DNA of 64,000 nt from Diploptera punctata (GCA_030220185.1 JASPKZ010007427.1:1-64000); one strand, 5' to 3'. Counted from the first letter of the stretch, positions 48,664 through 59,460 are shown. Numbers and translations are program-made. Notes: generated from the letters alone by a model not told the origin.

Positions 48664-49846
48664 TTATTATAAATACAACAGGGCCTAACTGCAGATATCA
48701 TAAAAAAAATGGCAAAAAAGATGGAAACAGAGTCGATATATACTTATGTTTTATACCGGACGGTAGAGGAAAAATAATCAACGTTGGAAACTCTAATAAA
48801 AACCATAACCGAATTTAGGGAAAGGCTTTAAGAGACAAAAAACGGGAAAAAATTAGAAATATTAAAAGATCTGGAAGTTGCAAAAACAGCTCAGGTCTTG
48901 GGAAAAACATATTTTTCAAGCTATTAGGACAGAATTACGAAAATACCAGGAATATGGCACCTTTTGAATAACACATTAGATAAAGAAACAAACACCTCAT
49001 TAATCTACATCTGACAAGAGCCTAATTATTACCCCATATTAAGAAATATTGTTATGACCGCCACGGGTTCTAGCTGGGAGGGGAAAGTGACGGAATAAAT
49101 ACCCGAGATTTTGAGACTAAAAGTTAGACTGAGGGCAGCTTTTGGAACGATCTAGGACGGACATGGTTTCGAATCTCGGCGTGTGTGAGTATATTTGCAA
49201 TTAATAAGTTCCAGGTTGAGGAAATAACTTTGTTGAAAAATTAACTTTAAAATATTTGAATAAATTAAGATTTAACATTATAAATTTGAATATTCAACTT
49301 TAATATAGTTGAATAAATTAAGATTCTATCATAATATACTTTGAATAAATCACTTTGAATTAACTTGGATAAAAGAGGTTTTAAGAATAATATAGTTTGA
49401 AAACTTTAAGTAAATATCTAGGATTTTATCTGGAGTCTAAGGAAGGACTCCAACCTTTACGACGACATTCGTCGTGCTTCTGAGTTCTCTCATCTCTTAC
49501 CGTATCTGTTCAATAAATTTAGCGTCATAAAATAAATACTATTGCTTTGTATATAAAACTATAATTACGTGTATTTTTATGTATAAATTATTTCAGTTAA
49601 GTGTTCTAATATATATATATTTGTGAAAATAAAGTTGGTATCGTTGGGAGATGTGTGGAGTTTGTAACGGTACAAGCATTCCTTTCCATAAATAGAAGCT
49701 GACCTTGAAGGCCACCCTAACCTTGTTAACAAATAACCGTCTTCCACAGGCAGACTGGCGTCAGCTGGACTGCTATTACATTAAAAACCATTGCCTTTTC
49801 GAGCTCATCTTCGCTACCTTATAATCTTCTTATAAAGGTTGTAATA
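48664..49846 (+). repeat. LTR at the left of element E (~1183 bp)
   Basis: Starts near 'tattataaatacaacagggc' and ends 'aaaggttgtaata', the same ends as the solo LTR at 46082-47227. It is followed by a primer-site candidate TGGTGAACCGGCGGTGTG at 49851-49868. It resembles the right-hand LTR (55021) only over roughly the first 120 bp. Confidence 0.7.
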
Positions 49847-49850
49847 AAAT

Positions 49851-49868
49851 TGGTGAACCGGCGGTGTG
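49851..49868 (+). other. Element E primer-binding-site candidate
   Basis: TGGTGAACCGGCGGTGTG, four bases after the LTR. The leader 49869-50461 contains 'aaacgaaccc' as in B and C. Confidence 0.5.
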
Positions 49869-50461
49869 ATATATTCGTGAGCATAATCTTCTATTATACT
49901 CGCGGATAAGGAAACGAACCCTAAAATTTCAATCCACACAGGACAGCGATCGCAACTTTTCATCTATATATATTATTTACAGGAGATTTTTTTTTCTACA
50001 TAATCACATGAGAGAAGTCAGAAATTTAAAATAATTAGATGAGCAATCATTATTAATAACATAATATTTTAATTGTGTTCAATTTCAGCATAAATTAACT
50101 TTGTAACTTGTGTTTCGTTTACAGCACAGATTTGGGACATTTTCTTTTGTATTGTTTGAATTAATTCTCTTTAATAGTGGTAAAGTTAATTTATGTTGAC
50201 GTGTCCAATAGTTTTCATTTAGTGTTTATGTAAATGGTTGCGGAATTTAAATTGTGATTCTGACTGTTTTATTTTGTTTAGAATAACTGAATTATTGTGT
50301 TAAAAGAGATTGTGTGTGGTGTTAAGACATTTAGGAACTATTTCATTGTGGGAATCATAAACTTAGGTGTTGTGCTAATTAGTAGAACTACTCTTGACGC
50401 GTGCAGTAAGGTTAGTTACTTTAGGTTGAATTTGTTGTGTTCGTAAATAATAGAGAGGAAA

Positions 50462-51323
50462 ATGCCTCCCAAGATTAATCCGCAAATTCCCGAAGAGGTG
50501 TCCCAGGCGATGGGAGAATTATCATCTAGGATGGTAGCGCAAGAGGCCGTATTGGCGCAATTTAGAGAACAGATAGTATCAGTCGCCGCCAATTCCTCGA
50601 CACCCTCCGTGGCGACGCCCCCACCTCCGAATATAGACTCAGCTAGTGGAGCAGCTCTAATAGACCAGATTCCCCCCATGGGACGGAATTTCCCCGAGCA
50701 TGTCGATAGAAGCGTTTCTAGATATGGTGCACACGTTGGGCACTATAAACCGGTGGAACAATGAGATTAAAGTTATGATATTAAAAACAAAATTAACAGG
50801 GGATGCTAGGGCCTTTTTAGAAGCCGATGCAAGATTAATACACGCGGATTACGATACCTTGGCTAGACGACTCAAGGAACGGTTCTCCACCAGCGACCCC
50901 GAGAGATACACCAGAAAATTAGCCGAAGTAAGACAAGGAGGGGAAGAACCGGTTCGGCGATTTGCCGATAGATGTATGCATTTAGGACGATTATCGATAC
51001 CCCATAAATCAGATCCAGTGGATCAGGCAACGGTGATAGAGGAGGCTGAAAGTAGAACATTACTAGCTTTCCTTAGAGGAATAAATGGGCGAATGCGAAG
51101 ATATCTTAAATTATCTTCCCCGGCCACCCTAGAGGAAGCAGTGCAAATAGCCCTAAAATGGCAAGACGTGGATATAGAGGAAACTGGCGCCCCCGACGCC
51201 GAGGCACATAAATACCAACACGATGTCGACTTAGGGTCAAAACCCGAGGGACATAGAAACTACCCTCGCCCACGGGATAGTCCATCCCAAGACCCTTCAG
51301 GGAACAGGTCAGCTATTCCATAG
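50462..51323 (+). pseudogene. Element E gag, one frameshift and one amber
   Basis: ATG 50462 opens a helical N-terminus and Pro-rich linker. Near 50670-50690 the frame shifts by one within 'attccccccatggg', and the capsid continues in frame 50700-51323 ('LTGDARAFLEADARLIHADY', 'FLRGINGRMRRYLKL'). A TAG at 51321 ends it. Past the TAG the same frame stays open for 1.66 kb. Gag is otherwise the best preserved in the window and is homologous to gag of B and C. Confidence 0.8.
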
Positions 51324-52985
51324 AGAGAGGCAATAATATGCAACTACTGTGCTAAGCCCGGACATACGGTATTCGATTGTCGAATCTATGCCGCCCAACA
51401 GGTTAGGCCATTAACTAGATTTACGCGAACTGGTTACCTTAGATATGAACGGGCACCGTTTCGAAATCATGTGCCCCCAAGGAATTCAGGGTCCAACCCG
51501 GGAGGGAATTCTAGTAATAGAGACCCTCCTCCCCGTCAGAATAGCAGGGAGTGTTATGTCTGCCACCAGACCGGACACTTTTCCCGGGAATGCCCACGTA
51601 AGAGGGAGAACCCAAACACAAATTTCGGTGACGCAGACCCAATCATCGAACCCAGCACCCCGGAGAAACTAGGGATATTCAGGGTCTACACTACCACCAG
51701 GGAGTTACTGGTCACCGTCGGAATCGAGGGGAAGGATCGAATCTTTCTCATAGATTCTGGAGCAAGTGTCTCAATAATCAAACCAGGGATTAGTAACTCG
51801 GAAATTTCACCAACCTTAGCAAACGTTTATGATATGTCTGGAAAACGGATAGAGTTAATGGGTACCCAACTAGTCACTTTCGAGTTAGAGGACAGTACCT
51901 ATAAAGGGAAATTCCTGGTTTCACATTTATCATGGGAATTTGATGGATTATTTGGCTTAGATATGCTAAATAACCTAAAGGCAGACATCAATATGGAAGA
52001 CCAATACGTGAAGCTAGGAAACAAAATTTATCCCCTACAAGGTCATAACCCTCAGGAGGACTGCACGGTGGAGAAAGAGAAGGGAGGATCAGGGACGACT
52101 GATCACCGTCAATTGGATATCTCGCCTAGCTCTCTCTCGGACCATACCTCAGAGATTAATGGCCGTGGATGGGAAATCGTGACACAAGGAAAAATTGAAA
52201 TTGCCCCCAGGACTATCCAGTGTATTTTAGGACGAATTAAGACCTCTGACGCCAACAACCTGCTACTGGAATTGCTAATAGAGCCGAGGATGGATCTAGG
52301 AACCGACAAGGACAAGTTATATATCGGGAGGACTCTCACATCTGTCTTCTACCAACATAAAAAACGATGTGTGCGATTAGGGCCAAAATCAAACACAAAG
52401 GAACCGCATCGATACTGTTTAATAGAGGTAGCAAACACCAGCGGCGAATATAGGACAATAAGCGCTGGCCAGCTAATAGGGATAGGCGAACGTGTTTTAA
52501 CTGAGAATATAGAGAGGATAAATGAGACTGAAGGGCGGGAACACTCACCCTCTCCCTTAGGGACGGGCGTCGTGGGCGCAGGAGGCGCTGAGACGAGAGG
52601 GGAGAGTGGGTTGCCAAGAGACGTAAAACAAACCTTCGGTGGTAAAACACGACTAAGCCGAGCGCGTAGACATAAGGAGAATTACGATAAAATGTTGAGG
52701 GAACGATATGCTAACAGGAGAGGGACGCCACCGGAAGTTACAGGAAATAGTGAACAGGTCGGAGAGAAGACAGGTGTAAGGAAGATAGACAAACATAACA
52801 CAGAGGCTTGTGAGGAAAATCCACAAGGACAACGCGATAAGGAAAACCAGGAGGTAAATCGCGTATTATTTAATTATCACTATAGGTCCGGGAGTTGTTC
52901 TAGCCAAGAGCGGTTAGGTCATCATACGGAGTATGAAAGAGAAACTGAATGCTACGAACGAGACTTGAAAATTTTGAGCAGGTGA
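51324..52985 (+). CDS. Element E nucleocapsid-protease frame (no start codon needed; Gag-Pro fragment)
   Basis: Same frame as the capsid, open for about 554 codons. It has two intact CX2CX4HX4C zinc knuckles, 'CNYCAKPGHTVFDC' (about 51342) and 'CYVCHQTGHFSREC' (about 51551), then a retropepsin with active site 'FLIDSGASVSII' and downstream 'FDGLFGLDML'. A protease-RT linker domain and a charged tail follow to TGA at 52983. RT, RNase H, integrase and env are missing from the element. If translated by readthrough of the 51321 amber it would be a Gag-Pro. The 5' frameshift still blocks a complete product. Confidence 0.75.
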   Translation, partial: REAIICNYCAKPGHTVFDCRIYAAQQVRPLTRFTRTGYLRYERAPFRNHVPPRNSGSNPGGNSSNRDPPPRQNSRECYVCHQTGHFSRECPRKRENPNTNFGDADPIIEPSTPEKLGIFRVYTTTRELLVTVGIEGKDRIFLIDSGASVSIIKPGISNSEISPTLANVYDMSGKRIELMGTQLVTFELEDSTYKGKFLVSHLSWEFDGLFGLDMLNNLKADINMEDQYVKLGNKIYPLQGHNPQEDCTVEKEKGGSGTTDHRQLDISPSSLSDHTSEINGRGWEIVTQGKIEIAPRTIQCILGRIKTSDANNLLLELLIEPRMDLGTDKDKLYIGRTLTSVFYQHKKRCVRLGPKSNTKEPHRYCLIEVANTSGEYRTISAGQLIGIGERVLTENIERINETEGREHSPSPLGTGVVGAGGAETRGESGLPRDVKQTFGGKTRLSRARRHKENYDKMLRERYANRRGTPPEVTGNSEQVGEKTGVRKIDKHNTEACEENPQGQRDKENQEVNRVLFNYHYRSGSCSSQERLGHHTEYERETECYERDLKILSR

Positions 52986-53070
52986 GATGGAGACCCAAGA
53001 GACGGAATAAAGTCCACGCATAATCTGGAGTAATGTAAAAAGTTAAATAAAGAAATTCAAGAGAACAGAT

Positions 53071-53138
53071 GAGATATTGCCGAACGAATCAGGAAAGGCT
53101 TAAGGAGATATTGCCGAACGAATTAGGAAGGACTTAAG
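53071..53138. repeat. 34-bp tandem duplication
   Basis: 'gagatattgccgaacgaat' opens two adjacent 34-bp units at 53071 and 53105, differing at a few bases. Confidence 0.85.
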
Positions 53139-53154
53139 GAAACAACACCATTTA

Positions 53155-53330
53155 GATTTTTTTTATTAAGTTAACTCTGTAGGCTGTAACACGGGATATC
53201 GACAGATGTATTAGAAACGAGAGAAGTTAAGACGCAAAGACGCATTTTTTATTAAGTTAACTCTGTGGGCTGTAACACGGGATATCGACAGATGTATTAG
53301 AAGCGAGAAGTTAAGATGCAAGACGCATCC
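53155..53330. repeat. ~88-bp tandem duplication
   Basis: Two copies of 'attaagttaactctgt' ... 'gctgtaacacgggatatcga' ... 'cagatgtattagaa', about 88 bp apart, in the non-coding 3' part of element E. Confidence 0.85.
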
Positions 53331-53984
53331 CGGATTAAAGAAAGGAAATGCTCTCACAATCAGGACCTCACGAGGGAATGATGATACGGAATTCAGGTTA
53401 CATAATCGTACAAAGTAGTAGTTACATCTTAAAGCCCTAGCGATTTATGTGTAGGCGAGCACACTCGATCGAACCCAGGACTCTGGAGTAGGAAAAGCAA
53501 AATTGAAATTTTATCCAAACAATGGAAAGTTGAAAACCAGCGGTAAAATACAGTGAGATACTGACAATTTTTGAACCCAGTAAAACCTGAATTGCAATAA
53601 GGGCGTAAATGATTCGTGAGAAATCATAAGGCCAGAAACATAAGAGCATTTCTTTTTGCAACTGGAGGCTAGCTATAAGGGACAAATAGGAAAATGGGTG
53701 CACAAACCTAAAACGATGCAATCTAAAGCCAGGACGTCTAATATACAATATAGTATCGGAGATATGATGGCTGAAAATGAAGCCTCTAAGCAAAGAAGTT
53801 AAATTAAAATGACAATTTTATGACAAGGAGTGATAAAAAAGATACGGACCCATGTAGTACGGGATAGCACCAAACCCATAATCGATGTTGTAATTATCCT
53901 CCCAAGTTTTAACAAATGCCATAAGATTGCAGCTTCACGCCTGGACCTGCGGCCACCACCACTACACTACATGATGGGAGGAAG

Positions 53985-54100
53985 GACGAGGGCGCAGCAT
54001 AACGTTACAAGGACCAACCACACCCTGTACATCTGAGGACGAGGGCGCAGCATAACGCTGCAAGGACCAACCACACCCTGTACATCTAAGGACGCAGGGC
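53985..54100. repeat. 53-bp tandem duplication
   Basis: 'gacgagggcgcagcataacg' begins units at 53985 and 54038, with a third decayed start at 54091. Confidence 0.85.
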
Positions 54101-55020
54101 AGCTGCCAGGACCATCTACACATCTCGGGACGGAGCATAAGATGGGTGAATGTCCAGACTCGCAACCAGCTAAGGCAAACACCTCACTAGCAGTAAAAAA
54201 AACAAACCCAGGCAATTATAAAAATAATAATAACTATCTCCAACGCCAACCTTGGCCTAACATCCTACATTCCAAATTTTTCCTATAGAACAGTCAAGAA
54301 AACAAACTCTACATCAAGATTAATTCCTATCAAACCTTTCACAAGTACTCCTTGGACCTAACTGGGTTTTGTTAAAGAAACTAGGCATGACTAAATCAAA
54401 GGCCTACCTGGACCAACGGCAGCTGAAAAGGAACAACGATCTCGAGTATTAGAACATCGCATCCTCCATCGAGGCAAGCAGACACGAACCCTGACCTCCA
54501 AGCTAGCCACAGCAGACACCACCGTTCGGATATATTTTTTTTTACAGTGATCCGGTTAACGTAATAGAACCGTCGAAGTGCATAACAAAAAGAAACGAAA
54601 TGTGGTTAAGTGCGTCGGAAATGAATAACAGTGGAAGTGCATCGTTTCAAAGAAACCACAAGAAGCGTTAAACAAGCAAGAAGAACGAAGACGAGAAGAA
54701 TTTTTAGTGAAAATATTTTTGTGATTTTTTTTTAAGTATAGTGTTCTCACTAAGTAAACAGATCGTACTGATATTTCGACGAAATTAAAGGTATCCGGGG
54801 CAATTTACAAGTAAAAGACGATCTAACCTCTTAGGATGAGAACAAAATACTTCCAGGACAGATGAAATCGCCAATTGACGACGTCAGTTCCACTCCCACT
54901 TAAAGCTAAGTTAATAAGATAAATGCCAGGACCAACCCCCGAGAGGTGAGAGATACCCTGTAAGGAAAAAAAAAGACTTTCGGTTTTTCAACCCTACAGT
55001 CTTATTTAGGGGGGGGGAAT

Positions 55021-55980
55021 TGTTATACAACACTAGGGCCTAACTGCAATAATAATAAAATACTATAAAAAGCCGATAAAGGATAGACACATATACATGT
55101 GTATTATACCAAAAAATAGGGCATAAATATTCACCCTTTAAATGCGGATTGGAATCTCAATCCAAATATACATAAGTGTTTTATAGATAAAAAACTAAAG
55201 AAGGAAAAAATTAAAATATAAAATAACTTTTCACATCAATATATTTGTCAAACAATGAAGACACACTTACGAAATCTTATATAATATCAAAAACAACTTA
55301 TTAGTTTCAACCAAATAGGAAATTCTTACGAAACCTTATGTAACCCAAACACATTAGGGAAGAAGTTAAAAACACCTTATATAACTTGGCCATGAACATA
55401 CTAGGAATATTACTACAGATGGGGCAAGAAATAGGGCTTCCATTAGCTTTAGGGCATGGTGAAAGGTAAAGATAATCATATAAAAGCCGGGATTTTTGAA
55501 TGGAAAAGAGAGAACAGCAACGGGACTGATTGCGGTCCCCCAGCGGGACGGTGGCGTCTACATTGGTAATATGACTCCATTTTTTTATCATTCTTTGGTC
55601 ATTTTAAGACTTAGAATTAAATATGGGACCAAGTGGTCCTAGGAACTTTAAATAACGAACAAAGTTGAATATTTTAAAATGATTGTTTTCTCTCTCTCTG
55701 AGTTTTAGCACTTTAATATTTTGAATATTTTTACGTTTGACAATGTGGCGATTTCAGCTGTTTTAAATAATTTGTTTTATATGTTATTAATCTAATATCT
55801 CTTTATGTTTGACTTTATTTTAATAAATTATGTTAATTTTTCGTTTACTGTGTTTTAACATGTTTAATTGTGGAACTCTTCCTCCAAAACCAAGGCCAAC
55901 TGCTCGGGCCAAAGACCACTTAAACAATAGGGTCTTCACGCTATCAATACGCCGGGGCTTAACAGACGCCTCGCGTAACA
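55021..55980 (+). repeat. Element E right LTR (960 bp)
   Basis: Starts TGTTATACAACACTAGGGCC right after a purine tract and ends GACGCCTCGCGTAACA, giving TGTTA...TAACA ends. It is inserted in an R1 repeat ('gtataattgc' continues directly). The flanking GTATA is not found left of the LTR at 48664, and the two LTRs differ over most of their length. Confidence 0.75.
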
Positions 55981-56520
55981 GTATAATTGCTTTTTGAATT
56001 GATATTTTAACTAGGTGGACTCAGCCATCAGAGAAAATAAAATAATTAATTTTAAATAATAGTTTCAATACCATTATTGAACTTATATGGTATTTCTGGA
56101 ACTTAAAAATTATTATTGTTGTGACTTTAAAATTCAGCTCATCAAGCATATTATATCTTAGTAATATTTTGCATACAACAACAATTGACTGTTTCCTTGG
56201 TCAGGAACAGAGTACCTAAAAATAATCGCTCTCTCAGATATATAAAAATATCATCACCATAAGTGTGCATTCCGATGAGTATTCATTCGTATAGGTTACA
56301 TTTTAGGTTAAGATTTTAAATTATAGCAGAGAGTTTACGTTAAACTGTTTTGTAACTCTTCAAAACTATTATAATAAAGTTGTTATTTTAGGAACGGTGC
56401 TGTTTTTGTTGTAACAGTTAACAGGATCCACGTAGAGAACAAGGCCTGAGTCATATGCTCAGCGCTGCATCCCAGGAGGAAATTAGTCACCTCCTGCCCT
56501 TAGGCATCCGCTTGGCCTGT

Positions 56521-56566
<46 letters not shown>

Positions 56567-56645
56567 CATCCTTAAAACTTACTAAATAGTGACCATTTAT
56601 CCTTATTAAAAACGCTACCTAAAACTTAAAAACCCTCCTGGTTAT
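55981..56645 (+). repeat. Dispersed repeat R1, copy 2
   Basis: Nearly identical to 26040-26710 from 'gtataattgc' to 'gctacctaaaactta', with a (TA)n run at 56525-56564. Its first ~35 bp are missing because the element E LTR sits there. Copy 3 follows head to tail. Confidence 0.85.
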
Positions 56646-56652
56646 AATATAT

Positions 56653-57644
56653 CTGGACATGAATTCTTTCCGCAATAGTTTGTGAGTATAATTGCTTTTT
56701 CAATTGTGATGTAACCAGGTGGACTTAGCCATCAGAGAAAATGTAGTAACTTGATTTAAATACTAGTTCAATACAATTATTGAACTTACATAAAATATTT
56801 ATCTAGTATTTCTGGAACTTAGAAAAAAATATTTTTTTTTTAATTTGAATTTGGCTCATCAAGCATAAAATATCTTAGTAATAAGAATTAAATTAATCGT
56901 GATTATTTCATACCTCATACTTCTATATTTCTTTAAATACAGCACTGCAGTATCGGCAATTTCTTATTACCATCATCAGCTGTTTTCACAATTCGTGAAT
57001 CGTGAAAACAGCCGATGATGGTGATAAGAAATTGCCGATACTGCAGTGCTGTATTTAAAGAAATATAGAAGTATGATGTATGAAATAATCACGATTAATT
57101 TAATTCTTATGAATTTGAACCTCATAATGTTAAAAATTCCCAAATTTAATATATAAATATCTTAGTAATATTTGCATACAACAACAATTGACTGTTTTCT
57201 GGACAGGAACAGAGTACATAGAAACAAACGTTTTCTCAAATATATAAAAATATCATCACCTTAAGTGTGCATTCCAATAAGCTATTCCTTCGTATAAGTT
57301 AAATTTTAGGCTAAAATTTTAAGTTATAACAGAGGGTTTAGATTAAGGCTATTATAGTTTATTGTTTTGTAATTCTTTAATATTATTATAATAAAGTTAT
57401 TATTTGGAACTGTGCTGTTTCGTTGTAACAGTTAGCAGGAAACACGTAGAGCTAACAGGGTCTAAGTCATACGCTCAGCGCTGCATACCAGGAGTAAATA
57501 TAGTCATCTCAGGCCTGCATTCATACCCTTAGGCATCCATTTGGCCTGACCATATATATATTCCATCCTTAAAATCATACTTAATAGCAAAAATGTATCC
57601 TTATTAACAAAGCTACCCAAGAAACCCAAACACCTTCCTGTTCA
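56653..57644 (+). repeat. Dispersed repeat R1, copy 3, split by a foldback insert
   Basis: More diverged copy, 'ctggacatgaattctttccg' to 'gctacccaagaaaccc'. It is split by an insert (about 56885-57165) bounded by a repeated 'aaatatcttagtaat', which looks like a 15-bp target duplication. Confidence 0.8.
56881..57110. repeat. 230-bp foldback (arms ~113 bp, 4 mismatches)
   Basis: Left arm from 'ataagaattaaattaatcg' pairs with right arm ending 'cgattaatttaattcttat'; the centre is near 'cacaattcgtgaatcgtg'. Each arm includes 'gccgatgatggtgataag' or its complement. As single-stranded RNA or DNA it would form a long hairpin. Confidence 0.9.
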
Positions 57645-58229
57645 TGACAGTTATGTATGTTTCAGGTTAACTTTGGAATGACGGAGCAATTCAATCAAAC
57701 ACAATGCACACATACTCTGTAGAATAAAAGAGATCTCCAGTATTCCTATAAGAGGGGATGACATCTAATAATAATAGAAATGTAAAATGATTGAAATGAA
57801 TGTCAAATCCATAGTTTTTGGGGTTGCTGAGGTGAATTGTGATACTATTTAAGTCCAAGTTCAGCACTCATGGACACGGATGTTTGAATATGTAGTTTTC
57901 AGTATCACCAAACTGATTGGTAACAAGAATTATAAAACAATCAGCTAGAACAGTTCATAAAGCAGATAAACAAGAGGGTAACTTGCATTTGATGCCATTC
58001 CACAGGTATTGTTCTTATTTCTGCACATCCACATGTAGCCTCCTTCACCCCAGTAACAAGCCCATGATGTTTAACTATCCAGTAATCCTCGTGATCATCC
58101 ATACCATATCCAACAATTAAGACATCATGGATCAGATATTCTGGATAGCATCTGGGATCACAGTAAATGCCTGAAAAAATAGATTTAAATTTTTATTACC
58201 AGTGCACTACCTGTAAATAAAAAAAAACA
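57645..58229. other. Gap without recognisable genes
   Basis: No supported feature on either strand. Confidence 0.5.
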
Positions 58230-58471
58230 AGTCCAGGCTTAGGATAATTTCTAAATTGGTACAAATGGAGAATGAAAGAGGTGCATGGAAGCTTCTTGTA
58301 GGAAAACCAGAGGGAAAATGCCCAGTTGGTAGACCAAGAATGAAGTGGGAGAATTACATTAACTATGATTTGAGGGAAGTAGATTACACAGAGGATGATT
58401 GGAAAACATTATCTCAGGATAGGGATGTATGGAGAGCTTATGTCCTTGTGTCTATGAACCTATGGGTTTGA
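58230..58471 (+). pseudogene. LINE 3' coding end, copy 1
   Basis: Open piece 58256-58471: 'KPEGKCPVGRPRMKWEN', 'DLREVDYTEDDWKTL', 'DRDVWRAYVLVSMNLWV'. This is the typical last segment of an insect RTE-like endonuclease/RT LINE. It is 5' truncated; a minus-strand relative of its end lies at 62165-62270. Confidence 0.65.
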
Positions 58472-58499
58472 TAATGCCAGTGTGTTAAGCTATATAAAA

Positions 58500-58643
58500 T
58501 TATAATATAAAATTATAGAATATTCACCTGAAAGGTCCGTCTCCTCAACTTAATTATCATTTAACTGTAGCGCTTTCGGGACTTGTCCCATCATCGGCAG
58601 GATTCAAAACTGGTGTTTCACTGAAGATCTGGTAGAGGGGGTT
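58500..58643 (-). mobile_element. Penelope-like 3' tail, second copy
   Basis: Complement carries the same end as 10196-10345 ('gatgatgggacaagtcccga', 'gacggacctttcaggtgaat'). Next to it (58644-58690, plus strand) is 'aacctcaacggaacacatca' + 'tgaatcttataaaag', a sequence that also adjoins the copy at 10 kb but in the opposite relative orientation. Confidence 0.7.
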
Positions 58644-58725
58644 GAATAAACCTCAACGGAACACATCATGAATCTTATAAAAGTTGATTATATAAAATTA
58701 CATAAAATGGAGAAACCTGCTAACA

Positions 58726-58862
58726 GATGTTTTTATTATTAATTTAACATTTCTCAATGAAAGATAAATTAAATTTGAAGAGAAAAATTTTCGCCTAGAC
58801 CGGGACTCTTCAAATTTAATTTATCTTTCATTGAGAAATGTTAAATTAATAATAAAAACATC
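58726..58862. repeat. Perfect 57-bp inverted repeat with tRNA-like loop
   Basis: Arms 58726-58782 and 58806-58862 are exact complements. The 23-base loop contains 'tcgcctagaccggga', the complement of the 3' end of the tRNA-like module at 59027-59100. Confidence 0.92.
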
Positions 58863-58920
58863 ATTAGAGGCCTTACTGGCTTTTAAAGTAATGTTAAATT
58901 TCCAATAAATGTCTTCTTAA

Positions 58921-59125
58921 CTAAGAAGCCGCCATTTGCAAAGATAGAAACAATGGTTTCAAAAGCATTTGGCGATAGGAAATTACAACGTATATAAGAG
59001 AAAAATTTGCGTCTAGATCGTAACTCGCCTCGATAGCTCAGTTGGTAGAGCACTTGGCCCGGAAAGCCAAGGGTCCCGGGTTCGAGTCCCGGTCTAGGCG
59101 AAATTTTTCTCTTCACATTTAATTT
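58921..59125 (+). mobile_element. SINE-like unit with tRNA-like module inside an inverted repeat, copy 1
   Basis: Upstream block 'gccgccatttgcaaagatag' ... 'agagaaaaatttgcgtctag', then a tRNA-like sequence, then 'gaaatttttctcttc'. The block at 58997-59026 is an imperfect complement of the module's own 3' end (59082-59112). A second unit with the same order lies at 63719-63910. Confidence 0.75.
59027..59100 (+). ncRNA. tRNA-like cloverleaf (SINE module, probably not a working tRNA)
   Basis: Acceptor 'gcctcga'/'tctaggc' with one mismatch; D arm 'gctc'/'gagc'; T arm 'ccggg'/'cccgg' with loop 'ttcgagt'. A box 'tagctcagttgg' and B box 'ggttcgagtcc' are good. The anticodon arm is odd: 'cttgg'/'ccaag' encloses nine bases, or a six-base-pair stem with loop 'ccggaaa' that lacks U33. 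With the SINE-like flanks this points to a tRNA-derived module. Confidence 0.7.
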
Positions 59126-59233
59126 ATCTGCTAACAGATACTTGTGATTTTGGGGAAAAAATAACAAGAAGAGGAAAGAATCTGTGATGTTTTGAGTAAA
59201 AAGGAAATCTATATCATAAAAATGGATGTACCA

Positions 59234-59238
59234 TATGT

Positions 59239-59272
<34 letters not shown>
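59234..59272. repeat. (GT)n microsatellite
   Basis: About 18 GT units with one 'at' interruption. Confidence 0.95.
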
Positions 59273-59275
<3 letters not shown>

Positions 59276-59379
59276 CAAATGCATATGTGCAGTGTGCAAG
59301 GGGTTGTATGCATGTGAACCGTGTAAATTGGTTTCCATTTATGAACTTTCACATTATTTTTTTTAAAAGAAAAATTGAC

Positions 59380-59460
59380 ATTTGTTCTGGGAATCGAACC
59401 CCAGACCTCCGATTCTGTACATTGGCATAAAGTCCATTATACCCTTCAAGACATGGTTCA
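59380..59460 (-). mobile_element. Degenerate tRNA-like SINE module, antisense
   Basis: Complement shows a perfect B box 'GGTTCGATTCC' in 'ctggggttcgattcccagaa', followed by 'gtcaatttttctt', the same type of 3' continuation as the other modules. The A box is decayed. Confidence 0.5.

Larger units (their letters stand above)
52986..55020 (+). other. Element E long non-coding 3' region
   Basis: 2 kb between protease and the 3' LTR with no RT, integrase or env similarity. It holds the three tandem duplications listed separately and ends in a polypurine tract 'ttaggggggggaat' (55007-55020). Short open frames here show no family features. It may be a packaging or leader-like region gained when pol and env were lost. 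Confidence 0.6.

Noticed and set aside
53437..53793. 118-codon minus-strand frame
   Set aside because: It lies in the non-coding 3' part of element E, has no family feature and is antisense to the element.
59027..59100. Functional nuclear tRNA gene
   Set aside because: The anticodon arm is abnormal (nine-base loop or missing U33), the acceptor has a mismatch, and the unit is repeated with SINE-type flanks.
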